Notes under the pieces: model-generated
The model's input: only the letters and a program-made list of their open reading frames with translations
What the model was told of the DNA's origin: nothing
Databases searched by the model: none
Position numbers and translations under genes: made by a program
Shown: piece by piece, positions 1-7,656 of the stretch
Layout of the letters: every line of letters begins with the position of its first letter
How positions within the stretch are numbered: position 1 is the stretch's first letter
DNA from: Sphingomonas sp. IC-56
GTDB taxonomy: Bacteria; Pseudomonadota; Alphaproteobacteria; Sphingomonadales; Sphingomonadaceae
Assembly: GCF_021043375.1 (NCBI RefSeq)
Contig: NZ_JAJNDV010000004.1
Location: 124,001-188,000, forward strand
DNA length: 64,000 bases
Reading direction: 5' to 3'

Positions 1-1508
1 ACGTTCAGGCTCTGGAAGTCCGCCCCGCGCGTGATCCGGATCGGCGAGGACGTCCGCGTCTCGACCCCGGTCATTACCGCATCGGGATGGTCATAGCGCG
101 CGATCTGGCGCCCGAACGCCGGCAGCGCCTCGCGGAACGACTCCAGCACGAACGGCGGCAAACAGGTGGAGAGATCCGTCGGGGTCACGCCCGGCTGATA
201 GGACGGGATCACTTCGCCCAGCGCCGTCGAGGGCCGCCCGGCCAGGAAGTCGCCCACCGTCTGCGCCGGCGCATGGTAGTTCGATCCGCCTGCGACGAAC
301 GCCAGCGATTCCCAATGCCGCTGCAAGTCGATTCCCGCCAACGGCCCTTCCGGATAATCGCGCGCCGGGTCGATCCCTACGACCAGCCCGGAGTTGGCAT
401 TGAACTCGGCCCGCGAATATTGGCTCATGCCGTTGGTGACCACGCGGCCCTCTTCGGAGGTCGCTGCCACCACGCGCCCACCCGGGCACATGCAGAAGCT
501 ATAGACCGTACGGCCATTCTCGCAGTGGTGCGCCAGGCTGTACGCCGCCGCGCCGAGATCGGGATGCTTGGCGCATTTGCCGTAGCGCGCCTGGTCGACC
601 CAGCTTTGCGGATGCTCGATCCGCACCCCGATTGAAAAAGGCTTGGCCTCGATGTGCACACCCCGGTCGTGGAGCATCTGGAAGGTGGGACGTGCGCTGT
701 GCCCCACCGCCAGCACGACATGATCCGCCTCCAGGAAGCTGCCATCATGCAGGTGCAGCCCGCGCAGCTTGTGGCGACCGTCGGCAAGCCGGTCGAGCGC
801 CACATCATCGACTCGCGTCTGCCAGCGATACTCGCCGCCAAGCTCCTCGATGGTGCGGCGCATGCTTTCGACCATGGTGACTAGGCGGAAGGTGCCGATA
901 TGCGGATGCGCCTCCCACAGGATGTCGTCGGGAGCGCCGGCCCTCACGAACTCCTCCAGCACCTTGCGGCCCAGGAAGCGCGGGTCCTTCACTCGGCAAT
1001 AAAGCTTGCCGTCCGAAAACGTCCCCGCCCCGCCCTCGCCGAACTGCACGTTGGAATCCGGGTTCAGCTCGGACTTGCGCCACAGGCCCCAGGTGTCCTT
1101 GGTCCGCTCGCGTACGATCTTGCCACGATCCAGGATGATCGGGCGAAACCCCATTTGCGCCAGGATCAGCCCGGCGAACAGGCCACAGGGCCCGGCCCCG
1201 ATCACCACCGGCCGCAGCCCGCTCCAGCCTTGCGGCGCCTGCGTGACGAAGCGGTACGCCATGTCCGGGGTTGCGCGCACGTCCTTGTCCCCAGCGAGGC
1301 GTGCCAGCACCTCGACCTCGTCGACGAGCGTCACGTCGACCGTGTAGACCAGCTGGATCGCGTTCTTGCGGCGCGCGTCGTTGCCGCGTTTGAACACCTT
1401 GTACTCCAGCACCGCATCTTCCCCGACACCCAGGCGCTTGGCGACGGCAGACGGGATCGCTTCGGGTGCATGGTCGAGCGGAAGGGCGAGTCCGGACAGG
1501 CGAAGCAT
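1..1508 (-). CDS. FAD-dependent dehydrogenase (COG2509-like), 3'-truncated by window edge
   Basis: The gene starts at an ATG at 1508 and runs off the left edge, so only the first ~502 codons are visible. A dinucleotide-binding motif (VVIGAGPCGLFAGL) lies near residue 100, after an N-terminal region ending in a short-chain carboxylate-like pattern, and is followed by FGEGGAGTFSDGKLYCR. A second cluster, LAVGHSARPTF, occurs around residue 270. This architecture matches the COG2509 family of uncharacterised FAD-dependent dehydrogenases, which are cytoplasmic flavoproteins of unknown substrate. The family assignment is from remembered motifs; the substrate is unknown. It is oriented the same way as ndk upstream but separated by ndk's terminator, so it is probably its own transcription unit. 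Confidence 0.8.
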   Translation of the reverse strand, partial: MLRLSGLALPLDHAPEAIPSAVAKRLGVGEDAVLEYKVFKRGNDARRKNAIQLVYTVDVTLVDEVEVLARLAGDKDVRATPDMAYRFVTQAPQGWSGLRPVVIGAGPCGLFAGLILAQMGFRPIILDRGKIVRERTKDTWGLWRKSELNPDSNVQFGEGGAGTFSDGKLYCRVKDPRFLGRKVLEEFVRAGAPDDILWEAHPHIGTFRLVTMVESMRRTIEELGGEYRWQTRVDDVALDRLADGRHKLRGLHLHDGSFLEADHVVLAVGHSARPTFQMLHDRGVHIEAKPFSIGVRIEHPQSWVDQARYGKCAKHPDLGAAAYSLAHHCENGRTVYSFCMCPGGRVVAATSEEGRVVTNGMSQYSRAEFNANSGLVVGIDPARDYPEGPLAGIDLQRHWESLAFVAGGSNYHAPAQTVGDFLAGRPSTALGEVIPSYQPGVTPTDLSTCLPPFVLESFREALPAFGRQIARYDHPDAVMTGVETRTSSPIRITRGADFQSLN

Positions 1509-1552
1509 GGGATTACTCTGGCGCGTTGAGGGTGCTGTAGAGGGTAGAAGGA

Positions 1553-1592
1553 TCGCTCAAAAGAGAAAGGCCGAGGCAAATGCCCCGGCCTT
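1553..1592 (-). terminator. Rho-independent terminator of ndk
   Basis: Read on the minus strand, a stem AAGGCCG..GGC / GCC..CGGCCTT with an ATTT-type loop is followed by TTCTCTTTT. It sits directly downstream of the ndk stop codon, so it most likely ends the ndk transcript. Confidence 0.7.
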
Positions 1593-1618
1593 CCAGCTTC
1601 ATTGCGGAAGCGAAATGA

Positions 1619-2041
1619 TCAGCCGACGATCTCTTCGGGCTTGAAGAAGAAGTTGATCTCGATCTCGGCATTCTCTTCCGAGTCCGAGCCGTGGACCGAG
1701 TTGGCCTCGATCGACTCGGCCAGTTCCTTGCGGATCGTGCCGGCATCGGCATTGGCCGGGTTGGTCGCGCCCATGATGTCGCGGTTGCGCTGCACGGCGT
1801 TCTCGCCTTCCAGCACCTGCACGACGACCGGGCCCGAGATCATGAACTCGACCAGATCGTTGAAGAAGGGGCGCTCGCGGTGCACGCCGTAGAAGCCCTC
1901 GGCCTGCTCACGGCTCATCTGGATGCGCTTGGAAGCGACGACGCGCAGGCCGGCTTCCTCCAGCATCTTGGTGACTGCACCGGTGATGTTGCGACGCGTT
2001 GCATCGGGCTTGATGATCGAAAAGGTCCGGGTCGCGGCCAT
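1619..2041 (-). CDS. ndk: nucleoside diphosphate kinase
   Basis: This 140-residue protein has the normal length for the family. It transfers the gamma phosphate of ATP to nucleoside diphosphates through a phosphohistidine. The N-terminus [17 protein letters not shown] carries the family ATP-contact Lys, and the signature region [20 protein letters not shown] contains the active-site His. The ATG at 2041 was chosen because it gives the canonical N-terminus; an open frame continues upstream on the same strand to 2977 but that extension is antisense to a carbonic anhydrase gene and is not coding. It appears monocistronic, with a terminator at 1553-1592. Confidence 0.97.
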   Translation of the reverse strand: MAATRTFSIIKPDATRRNITGAVTKMLEEAGLRVVASKRIQMSREQAEGFYGVHRERPFFNDLVEFMISGPVVVQVLEGENAVQRNRDIMGATNPANADAGTIRKELAESIEANSVHGSDSEENAEIEINFFFKPEEIVG

Positions 2042-2248
2042 GGCCGTGCGGCTCCTGCTACAAATTGTGGAAAAGTCGCGGCTCTCTAGTCGGGGCGCTT
2101 CCGCGATGCAAGCGGCCCTACGATACAGGCCCCGCGCGGCCAAAGCCGCGATCAACGCCCATCTTACGCGACGATCCGTAACAGCACGGCATTGAACCGT
2201 TAACCTTGTCCCGCTAGCCAGGAAGCCGAACGGCCGGGGAGGGCTATC

Positions 2249-2479
2249 ATGATCGAATTCTTGATTTTTATGTACGCGATGCTCGGCATGTTCGTGGTGA
2301 TGGCGATGCAGCGCAACCAGCGCCAGCAGCGTCCGACCCCGCAGATGATGACCATGGTCGGCTGGGGCCTGTTCTCGCTGTCCTCGACCCTGGCGATGCT
2401 GCTGGGGGCAGTCGCAATCGCCATGGCGCTCGGCCTGCAGCCGCAGCTGCCCGCCGGCTTCGACGCGCCGCTGTTCTAA
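2249..2479 (+). CDS. small two-helix membrane protein, function unknown
   Basis: A 76-residue protein with two predicted hydrophobic helices, residues ~1-20 ([20 protein letters not shown]) and ~38-62, separated by a basic Gln/Arg-rich linker ([11 protein letters not shown]). A purine-rich GGGGAGGG stretch lies a few bases before the ATG, which supports translation. Three bases separate it from the downstream gamma-carbonic anhydrase gene, so the two are probably cotranscribed. I do not recognise the family. Confidence 0.65.
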   Translation: MIEFLIFMYAMLGMFVVMAMQRNQRQQRPTPQMMTMVGWGLFSLSSTLAMLLGAVAIAMALGLQPQLPAGFDAPLF

Positions 2480-2482
2480 GCG

Positions 2483-3007
2483 GTGCCGCTGTACGAGATC
2501 GGCGGCGAGCGGCCTGTTCTGGCGTCGGATGCCTGGGTCGCCCCCAGCGCCGATCTGATCGGTGACGTTCAACTCGCCGAACTCGTCAGCGTCTGGTTCG
2601 GCGCGGTGATCCGCGCCGACAATACGCCGATCACCGTCGGCGCGCGCTCCAACATCCAGGAAGGCGCGATGCTGCATTCCGACCCCGGCGCGCCCTGCAC
2701 GGTGGGTGAGGACGTGACGGTCGGTCACCACGCCATCCTGCACGGCTGCACCATCGGCAACCGCAGCCTGATCGGTATGGGCGCGACCATTCTCAACCGG
2801 GCGGTGATCGGTGAGGATTGCCTGGTCGGCGCCGGCGCACTGGTGACGGAGGGCAAAACCTTTCCGTCCGGCCACCTCATCATGGGCTCGCCCGCCCGCG
2901 CGGTACGCCCGCTCGACGACGCGCAAAAGGCGCTGCTGAAGGCCAGCGCCGCGCTCTACGCTGCCAAGCAGCGGCAATATGCCTCCGGGCTCACCCGAGT
3001 CGGCTGA
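2483..3007 (+). CDS. gamma-carbonic anhydrase family protein (left-handed beta-helix)
   Basis: 174 residues, the usual length of the YrdA/PaaY/CaiE-type gamma-class carbonic anhydrase family. The middle of the protein is built from hexapeptide repeats forming a left-handed beta helix ([41 protein letters not shown]). Three histidines in AMLHSD, VGHH and ILHG fit the zinc ligands of the trimeric enzyme. The start is GTG at 2483, three bases after the preceding stop. Whether it has carbonic anhydrase activity or an accessory role is not visible from sequence. Confidence 0.9.
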   Translation: MPLYEIGGERPVLASDAWVAPSADLIGDVQLAELVSVWFGAVIRADNTPITVGARSNIQEGAMLHSDPGAPCTVGEDVTVGHHAILHGCTIGNRSLIGMGATILNRAVIGEDCLVGAGALVTEGKTFPSGHLIMGSPARAVRPLDDAQKALLKASAALYAAKQRQYASGLTRVG

Positions 3008-3080
3008 GGCGCGGCCCCGCCTGCCGTAGCGTTCCGGGGCACGGCATGGACAGCGGCATGCGAGGCGCTACAGTTTCGTC

Positions 3081-4022
3081 ATGGCCCTGCCCCCGCTTTT
3101 CGACCGTCTCCGGCTGCCCGTCATCGGATCGCCGCTCTTCATCATTTCGGTACCCGAACTGGTCATCGCCCAGTGCAAGGCCGGGATCGTCGGCTCCTTC
3201 CCGGCGCTCAACGCCCGGCCGCAAAGCCAGTTGGACGAGTGGCTTCACCGCATCACCGAAGAACTCGCCGCCTGGGATCGCGACCATCCGGATACTCCCG
3301 CCGCGCCCTTTGCCGTCAACCAGATCGTGCACCGCTCCAACGAGCGGCTGGAGCAGGACGTCGCCACCTGTGCCAAGTGGAAAGTGCCGATCGTCATCAC
3401 CTCGCTCGGCGCCCGGCCCGAACTCAACGATGCCGTCCATAGCTGGGGCGGCATCACCCTCCACGACGTGATCGACGACCGCTTCGCGCACAAGGCCGTG
3501 GAGAAGGGCGCCGACGGGCTGATCCTGGTAGCTACGGGCGCCGGCGGTCATGCCGGCCGGCTCAACCCCTTTGCGCTGGTGCAGGAAGTCCGCGATTGGT
3601 TCGACGGTCCGCTAATCCTGTCAGGTGCGATCGCCACCGGCCGCGCGATCCTTGCGGCGCAGGTGCTTGGCGCCGATCTCGCCTATATCGGCTCGCCCTT
3701 CATTGCCACCGATGAAGCCAATGCCGTCGCCGCCTACAAGCAGGGGGTGGTCGACGGCCGGGCGGGCGACATCGTCTACTCCAACCTGTTCACCGGGGTG
3801 CACGGCAATTACCTCCGAGCCTCGATCCTGGCCGCCGGGCTCGACCCTGACAAGCTGCCCGAAAGCGATCCCACGGCCATGGACTTTGGCGGGGCCAAGG
3901 CGTGGAAGGACATCTGGGGCTCGGGCCAAGGCATTGGCGCGGTGCGCACGGTGGAGCCGGCCGCGGTGCGGATCGAGCGGATGAAGGCGGAGTATGACGC
4001 GGCGCGAGCGGCGCTGGTCTAA
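3081..4022 (+). CDS. nitronate monooxygenase (2-nitropropane dioxygenase) family flavoprotein
   Basis: A 313-residue TIM-barrel flavoprotein. The N-terminus PLFDRLRLPVIGSPLFIIS and the glycine-rich ATGAGGHAGRLNPFAL segment (~residues 150-165) are typical of the FMN-dependent nitronate monooxygenase/enoyl-ACP reductase II family, as is the phosphate-binding GAIATGRAI..AQVLGADLAYIGSPF region. Such enzymes detoxify propionate-3-nitronate or similar compounds, but the true substrate cannot be told. The ATG at 3081 lies 73 bp after the carbonic anhydrase stop. A palindromic repeat immediately downstream separates it from the convergent rcdA gene. Confidence 0.9.
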   Translation: MALPPLFDRLRLPVIGSPLFIISVPELVIAQCKAGIVGSFPALNARPQSQLDEWLHRITEELAAWDRDHPDTPAAPFAVNQIVHRSNERLEQDVATCAKWKVPIVITSLGARPELNDAVHSWGGITLHDVIDDRFAHKAVEKGADGLILVATGAGGHAGRLNPFALVQEVRDWFDGPLILSGAIATGRAILAAQVLGADLAYIGSPFIATDEANAVAAYKQGVVDGRAGDIVYSNLFTGVHGNYLRASILAAGLDPDKLPESDPTAMDFGGAKAWKDIWGSGQGIGAVRTVEPAAVRIERMKAEYDAARAALV

Positions 4023-4043
4023 GTGGGGGCTCGTCCTTTTTCC

Positions 4044-4140
4044 TTCGTCACCCCGGCCTTGAGCCGGGGTCCCGCTGCCTTTTGACTTGACCGTCAGAGG
4101 AAGAAGAAGCGGGCTCCCGGCTCAAGGCCGGGATGACGGG
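4044..4140. repeat. palindromic BIME-like element, copy 1
   Basis: Two hairpin arms face each other: the left arm contains CCCCGGCCTTGAGCCGGGG followed by TCCCGCTGCC, the right arm AAGAAGCGGG then CTCCCGGCTCAAGGCCGGGA. Each arm can fold on itself and the arms can also pair with each other. The element fills the gap between the convergent nitronate monooxygenase and rcdA genes. Near-identical copies lie at 7512-7596 and (inverted) at 63669-63750. Confidence 0.85.
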
Positions 4141-4146
4141 GAAAGC

Positions 4147-4605
4147 TCAGAAAGCCGCCGCCAGCCGGTCCATCATGTTGCGCGCCGGGCTGGACACCGC
4201 CGCGGGTTGCTCCAGCGTCTGGTCCAGCCGCGCTACGCGCCGGTATAGCCCGATGCTGGTCCCGATGATCGCCGCCGCCTGTCCCGGCATTGCCGCCAGC
4301 GTCGCGGCGTCGGTCTCCGGCGCCTCGCCCAGTCGCCGCGAGGGCAGCAGTGCGTCGCGCCGCGGGATCTCGCCGCCCTCCACCGCGCGCTGCGTCAACA
4401 GCCACGCGATGATGTGCATCAGCCGCGTCGTCACCTTCAGCGACTCGCACGAAAATGCCACCCGATGCAGCGCCGCCAGACCATCGCGCTCGCTGCGCCC
4501 GACAATGTCGAAATAGGCGCGCGCCTCGTCGGCCAGCAGCATCGCCTCGATATACAGCGAGTCGATCAGCCGCCGATGGATCAAGGATGCGCTGTGGCTG
4601 GTCAT
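4147..4605 (-). CDS. rcdA: DUF1465 / RcdA-type protein
   Basis: About 152 residues, mostly helical. The segment SLIHRRLIDSLYIEAMLLADEARAYFD near the N-terminus and the later HIIAWLLTQRAVEGGEI match the DUF1465 family, whose Caulobacter member RcdA is an adaptor that helps deliver CtrA to ClpXP at the cell pole. That role is known for Caulobacter; for this protein it is inferred by family. The ATG at 4605 gives MTSHSASL; a GTG 18 bases upstream (4623) is an alternative, and neither has a strong ribosome-binding site. It is followed at once by repeat copy 1. Confidence 0.8.
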   Translation of the reverse strand: MTSHSASLIHRRLIDSLYIEAMLLADEARAYFDIVGRSERDGLAALHRVAFSCESLKVTTRLMHIIAWLLTQRAVEGGEIPRRDALLPSRRLGEAPETDAATLAAMPGQAAAIIGTSIGLYRRVARLDQTLEQPAAVSSPARNMMDRLAAAF

Positions 4606-4677
4606 GCCCGCGACGATTGCCACAGCGGCTGGCCCAACAAAATGCTTAATCTCAGGCAGGCGTATGAAGACGGAGCA

Positions 4678-4875
4678 TCATGCGATGATGTCCGGCACCA
4701 GCTGATCTTCCAGCAGGGTGACCTCATCACGCAGCTTGAGCTTTCGCTTTTTCAGCCGGGCAATCTGCAATTGGTCAGCGGTGCCGGTATCGAGCAGCGC
4801 CAGGATCGCCACGTCCAGATCGCGGTGCTCGGATCGCAGCGCTTCCAGCCGCTGTTGTATCTCGCCTACGCTCAT
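4678..4875 (-). CDS. DUF465 (YdcH-like) small coiled-coil protein
   Basis: 65 residues starting at the ATG at 4875 (MSVGEIQQRLEALRSEHRDL). The pattern H-x-x-L-D near residue 17 and the basic LKKRKLKLRDE segment are the hallmarks of DUF465 proteins, which are short helical hairpins of unknown function. It lies upstream of rcdA on the same strand and divergently from a second DUF465 gene at 5034, with 158 bp between the two starts. Confidence 0.85.
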   Translation of the reverse strand: MSVGEIQQRLEALRSEHRDLDVAILALLDTGTADQLQIARLKKRKLKLRDEVTLLEDQLVPDIIA

Positions 4876-5033
4876 GCACGCCCCCGTGGCGGCTTCCTGC
4901 ACCATGGGCCCGCGTATCGCAACGGACCATCGCGCGATTTCGACGCGTCGTCGCGTGTGGGCGATCCGGGCGAGACACGCCCGCCAAAAGCTGTTCTACT
5001 TCCATCCCCCAGCGACCCTGAAGGAGAACTTCC

Positions 5034-5186
5034 ATGCAGAATGCGCACCTGTCGGCTCTCAGCGCCAAGCACACGAAGCTCGATCAGCAGATCAGCTCCG
5101 AGTCGCAGCGGCCACTGCCCGACCAGATGCTGATCGCGCAGCTCAAGAAGGAAAAGCTGCGGCTAAAGGAAGAGCTCGGCCGCTAA
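5034..5186 (+). CDS. DUF465 (YdcH-like) small protein, second copy
   Basis: A 50-residue protein beginning MQNAHLSALSAKHTKLDQQI and ending LKKEKLRLKEELGR. It has the same H-x-x-L-D and LKKxKLxLKxE signatures as the protein encoded at 4678-4875, but a shorter middle. An AAGGAGAA Shine-Dalgarno sequence lies 5-10 bases before the ATG. The frame is complete and in the context of a divergent paralogue, so I regard it as a real gene despite its size. The role is unknown. Confidence 0.85.
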   Translation: MQNAHLSALSAKHTKLDQQISSESQRPLPDQMLIAQLKKEKLRLKEELGR

Positions 5187-5198
5187 ACACGGCGCGAC

Positions 5199-5229
5199 CC
5201 GGGGCGGGGCATGCCTGCCGCTGCCCCGG
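5199..5229. terminator. possible bidirectional hairpin between convergent genes
   Basis: CCGGGGC at 5199-5205 can pair with GCCCCGG at 5223-5229. It lies in the 58 bp between the convergent DUF465 and PilZ genes. There is no T-run, so an intrinsic terminator role is only a guess. Confidence 0.35.
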
Positions 5230-5244
5230 TCATTGCGATGCGCC

Positions 5245-5604
5245 TCAGCGCGACCGATAGCCAGGCGTGGAGCCGCCCTTGCCCACCGGCCGGCGCGCGC
5301 GCATCGGATCGATCTCGCTCGAAAAGGCGACGCCCACCCGCCCGTCCGTCGCCCAGGCGATACGCCCGCTGACCCAGCCCACGCCGCGCACTTCGATCTC
5401 CACCGGGGTACCCGGCATGATCGGCCCGGCAAACTCGGCCATCAGCCCGCCCGAAGACAGGTTGCGCACGCGAACCTGGTGAACTTCCTCGCCATCCACG
5501 CGGAACTGCGCGGTCAGCAATAAGCTGTCGCGGGCGCCACTGCGCGGGACCGTAAAGTCCTCCGCAGATAGCGCGTTCATCGATTCAGGCGTAAACTGTT
5601 CCAT
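5245..5604 (-). CDS. PilZ domain protein
   Basis: 119 residues. The central part (RDSLLLTAQFRVDGEE .. RVRNLSSGGLMAEF .. GVGWVSGRIAWATDGRVGVAF) has the beta-barrel pattern of a PilZ domain. The N/DxSxxG element is present as NLSSGG; the preceding arginine motif is weak (SGARDS rather than RxxxR), so c-di-GMP binding is likely but not certain. The tail is basic and disordered. The ATG at 5604 was used; MNALS eight residues further in is an alternative. Confidence 0.85.
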   Translation of the reverse strand: MEQFTPESMNALSAEDFTVPRSGARDSLLLTAQFRVDGEEVHQVRVRNLSSGGLMAEFAGPIMPGTPVEIEVRGVGWVSGRIAWATDGRVGVAFSSEIDPMRARRPVGKGGSTPGYRSR

Positions 5605-5702
5605 CGGTACTGCTCAAACGCGTAAGGGGCTGGTGGGCGGATTACACCAGCAATCCTTATCGAATCGGTAAGAATCCGCGCCGCCGCCCGGTCCCCCACA
5701 CG

Positions 5703-6170
5703 TTATTCCTCGCGTGAGACCTTTTCGTTGCGCTCGTGACGCTCCTGCGCTTCCACCGTCATGGTCGCGGTCGGACGCGCTTCCAGGCGGCCGAGCGGGA
5801 TCGGCTCGCCGGTCACTTCGCAATAGCCATATTCGCCTTCCTCGATCCGGCGCAGTGCCGCGTCGATCTTGGAAATGAGCTTGCGCTGGCGGTCGCGGGT
5901 GCGCAGCTCGATCGACCAGTCCGTCTCGCTCGACGCGCGGTCGGTCAAATCCGCTTCGCGCAGCGTGTCGGTCTGAAGATGGTTCAGCGTACCGGCGGCT
6001 TCGCGGCAGATCGCATCCTTCCAGGCGTGCAGCTTGTCGCGAAAATAGGCGAGCTGCCTTGGCCCCATAAAGGGCTCGTCATTGTGCGGCCTGTATCCGT
6101 CCGGACGGTCGTTCGCCGCAGACGGCAGGGTTTTCTCGGGTTCGTCGTAGCAGTCCAAAACGGTAGCCAT
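5703..6170 (-). CDS. dksA: RNA polymerase-binding transcription factor DksA, cysteine-poor form
   Basis: 155 residues. It has the DksA coiled coil (LREADLTDRASSETDWSIE and RKLISKIDAALRRIEEGEYG) including the acidic tip region, then the globular YGYCEVTGEPIPLGRLEARP. DksA binds the RNA polymerase secondary channel and acts with ppGpp. The four zinc-binding cysteines of the E. coli protein are reduced to one (C-x-x-T .. T .. A), as in other alphaproteobacterial DksA proteins. The ATG at 6170 is preceded by GAGGAG on the minus strand; a TTG at 6203 is a less likely start. Confidence 0.93.
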   Translation of the reverse strand: MATVLDCYDEPEKTLPSAANDRPDGYRPHNDEPFMGPRQLAYFRDKLHAWKDAICREAAGTLNHLQTDTLREADLTDRASSETDWSIELRTRDRQRKLISKIDAALRRIEEGEYGYCEVTGEPIPLGRLEARPTATMTVEAQERHERNEKVSREE

Positions 6171-6572
6171 CCCCACTCTCCTCACCGGTGTTCGAGTGGC
6201 CAAGCCCCCGAAAACCGCCAGTTGCCCGGACGCGCCTATACTTTCGCAACATCGCCTTCACAAGCGAATGATTGTGCGCGTCAATACCCTCTTCCTGCAT
6301 GGATATTAGCCGGAGCTAAGTTCATCGTCCGAGTTCGCACTGTTCGGCGGCGCGCAGGTTTGCCGCACCGGCGGGCATAGCATCTGTGCCGTTATCGAAC
6401 GTTAACCATAATATTTCCTGCGTGGGCAAAGAAATACGTCCCGGATCAAGGTTAACAGCCATTCACCCACTTGCGCTTAATAGTTTGTTTTGCACTTTCT
6501 ATCCAAGGAGTGGCGCACTGGTGTCGATGCAAACGTCGGCAGCACTGTCCAGCAACAAGAGAGTGGGACATC
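6171..6572. other. 402 bp divergent intergenic region, dksA / surface protein
   Basis: This gap must hold the promoters of two divergent genes. The half next to the surface protein (from about 6390) is distinctly A+T-richer than the surroundings. GTTAACC at 6401-6407 is matched by an inverted GGTTAAC at 6450-6456. I found no convincing -35/-10 pair and no coding frame of its own; an open frame starting at 6471 is simply an upstream extension of the downstream gene. Confidence 0.4.
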
Positions 6573-7454
6573 ATGTCGGTTCGCATGGCTTTGGCGAAAC
6601 TCTGCGCCTGCGCTTGTGGCGGTGCAGTGATTGGTGGCTCTGGCGTTTACGTCGCCGAGCGCGTCCAGCAGCCCAAGGTGGTCAAGCAGCATGTCGTCGC
6701 CAAGAAGCGCGTGGTGCGCAAGGTCGCCACCGCCGCAGTCGCGAAGAAGACGCTGCGCCGAGTCGTGAAGACCACCACCACGACGACCGCTCAGGCCCAG
6801 CCGCAGGTGGTGGTGATGACCGCGCAGGGCGCGCCCATTCCGGTGCCGGCGCCGTTCGTGTCGTCCAGCTCCGGCGGATCGAGCAGCTCGGGCGTGATCG
6901 GCGGTTCGGGCGGCGGCGGCTTTGCGGGCGGGTTCTTCGCCGGCGGGTTCTTCGGCGGCTCGGCCTCGGGCAGCAGCTCCGGCAGCAGCGGCGTCGACAT
7001 CAACATCGAGATCGACAACAAGAACAACAATCTGAATAACAACGAAAACAACAACGAGAATAAGAACAACAATAACAACAACAACCAGAACGAGAACAAT
7101 AACCACCAGGAACAGAACCAAGGCCAAGGCCAAGGCCAGGGTCAAGGACAAGGCCAGGGTCAACATCAGGACCAGGATCAGGACAACAAGCCTGGCAAGC
7201 CGGACAAGCCCAACTATCCTGATAAGCCCGACAAGCCCGGCAGCTCCAGCGGATGGAACGGCTCGAGCGGCTGGACCTCGAGCGGCAGCAACGGCGGCAG
7301 CGGCAGTGGCAGCTCGGGTGGCAGCGGCGGCTCGGGCGGGCCGGCGCCGGTCCCTGCCCCGCCGATGGTGCTGCTGTTCGGCGGCGCCGCGGCCGCGCTG
7401 GTCGTCCGCAAGCGGTTCAGCAAAAAGGCCCCGGCAGCAGCTGCCGAGGCCTGA
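6573..7454 (+). CDS. Asn/Gln/Gly-rich secreted or surface protein with PEP-CTERM-like tail
   Basis: 293 residues. The N-terminus (MSVRMALAKLCACACGGAVIGG) is a short hydrophobic export-like segment, followed by a Lys/Arg/Val-rich stretch (~residues 30-65), a Thr run, a Gly/Ser-rich block (~100-145), an Asn-rich block of ~45 residues, a GQ-dipeptide run, DK/PDKP repeats and a second Gly/Ser block. The C-terminus has VPAPPM, a hydrophobic helix (VLLFGGAAAALVV) and a basic end (RKRFSKK), the three-part plan of PEP-CTERM/exosortase sorting signals. The ATG at 6573 follows GAGTGGGA. The biological role is unknown; a cell-surface or matrix protein is inferred. Confidence 0.8.
   Translation: MSVRMALAKLCACACGGAVIGGSGVYVAERVQQPKVVKQHVVAKKRVVRKVATAAVAKKTLRRVVKTTTTTTAQAQPQVVVMTAQGAPIPVPAPFVSSSSGGSSSSGVIGGSGGGGFAGGFFAGGFFGGSASGSSSGSSGVDINIEIDNKNNNLNNNENNNENKNNNNNNNQNENNNHQEQNQGQGQGQGQGQGQGQHQDQDQDNKPGKPDKPNYPDKPDKPGSSSGWNGSSGWTSSGSNGGSGSGSSGGSGGSGGPAPVPAPPMVLLFGGAAAALVVRKRFSKKAPAAAAEA
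7012..7172 (+). repeat. in-frame low-complexity tract (AAC/AAT codons, then CAAGGC/CAGGGT hexamers)
   Basis: Inside the surface-protein gene, roughly 90 bp of mostly AAC and AAT codons are followed by about 45 bp of near-perfect six-base repeats encoding alternating Gly-Gln, then CAGGAC repeats. The A-richness contrasts sharply with the surrounding high-GC DNA. Repeat-number changes here would alter length in multiples of codons for the hexamers, so the frame would survive. Confidence 0.85.
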
Positions 7455-7511
7455 GGAGCGCGTCTCTTAGGCGCCGCCCTTTATCCTAGATTCAGAGCGC
7501 CCCTTCTTCTT

Positions 7512-7596
7512 TCGTCACCCCGGCCTTGAGCCGGGGTCCCGCTGCCTTGCCCCACAGAAGAAGAAGCGGGATCCCGGCTCAAGGCCGGGATGACGA
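7512..7596. repeat. palindromic BIME-like element, copy 2
   Basis: Same two-arm structure as copy 1: CCCCGGCCTTGAGCCGGGG-TCCCGCTGCC on the left and GAAGAAGCGGGATCCCGGC..CCGGGATGACGA on the right, in the same orientation as copy 1. It lies between the convergent surface-protein gene and the host-attachment-type gene. Confidence 0.85.
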
Positions 7597-7656
7597 ACGC
7601 GAGTTAAGGATTCCGCTCCCGGCTCTCCGGCCGCGCGCCGGGGCAGTTCGCTTGTC

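Noticed and set aside
2042..2977. Upstream extension of the ndk reading frame
   Set aside because: The first 310 residues are antisense to the carbonic anhydrase gene and match nothing in the ndk family, which begins at [17 protein letters not shown].
7110..7172. Possible CRISPR-like or tandem repeat array
   Set aside because: The units are 6 bp, contiguous, and in frame with the surrounding gene, encoding Gly-Gln; there are no spacers.
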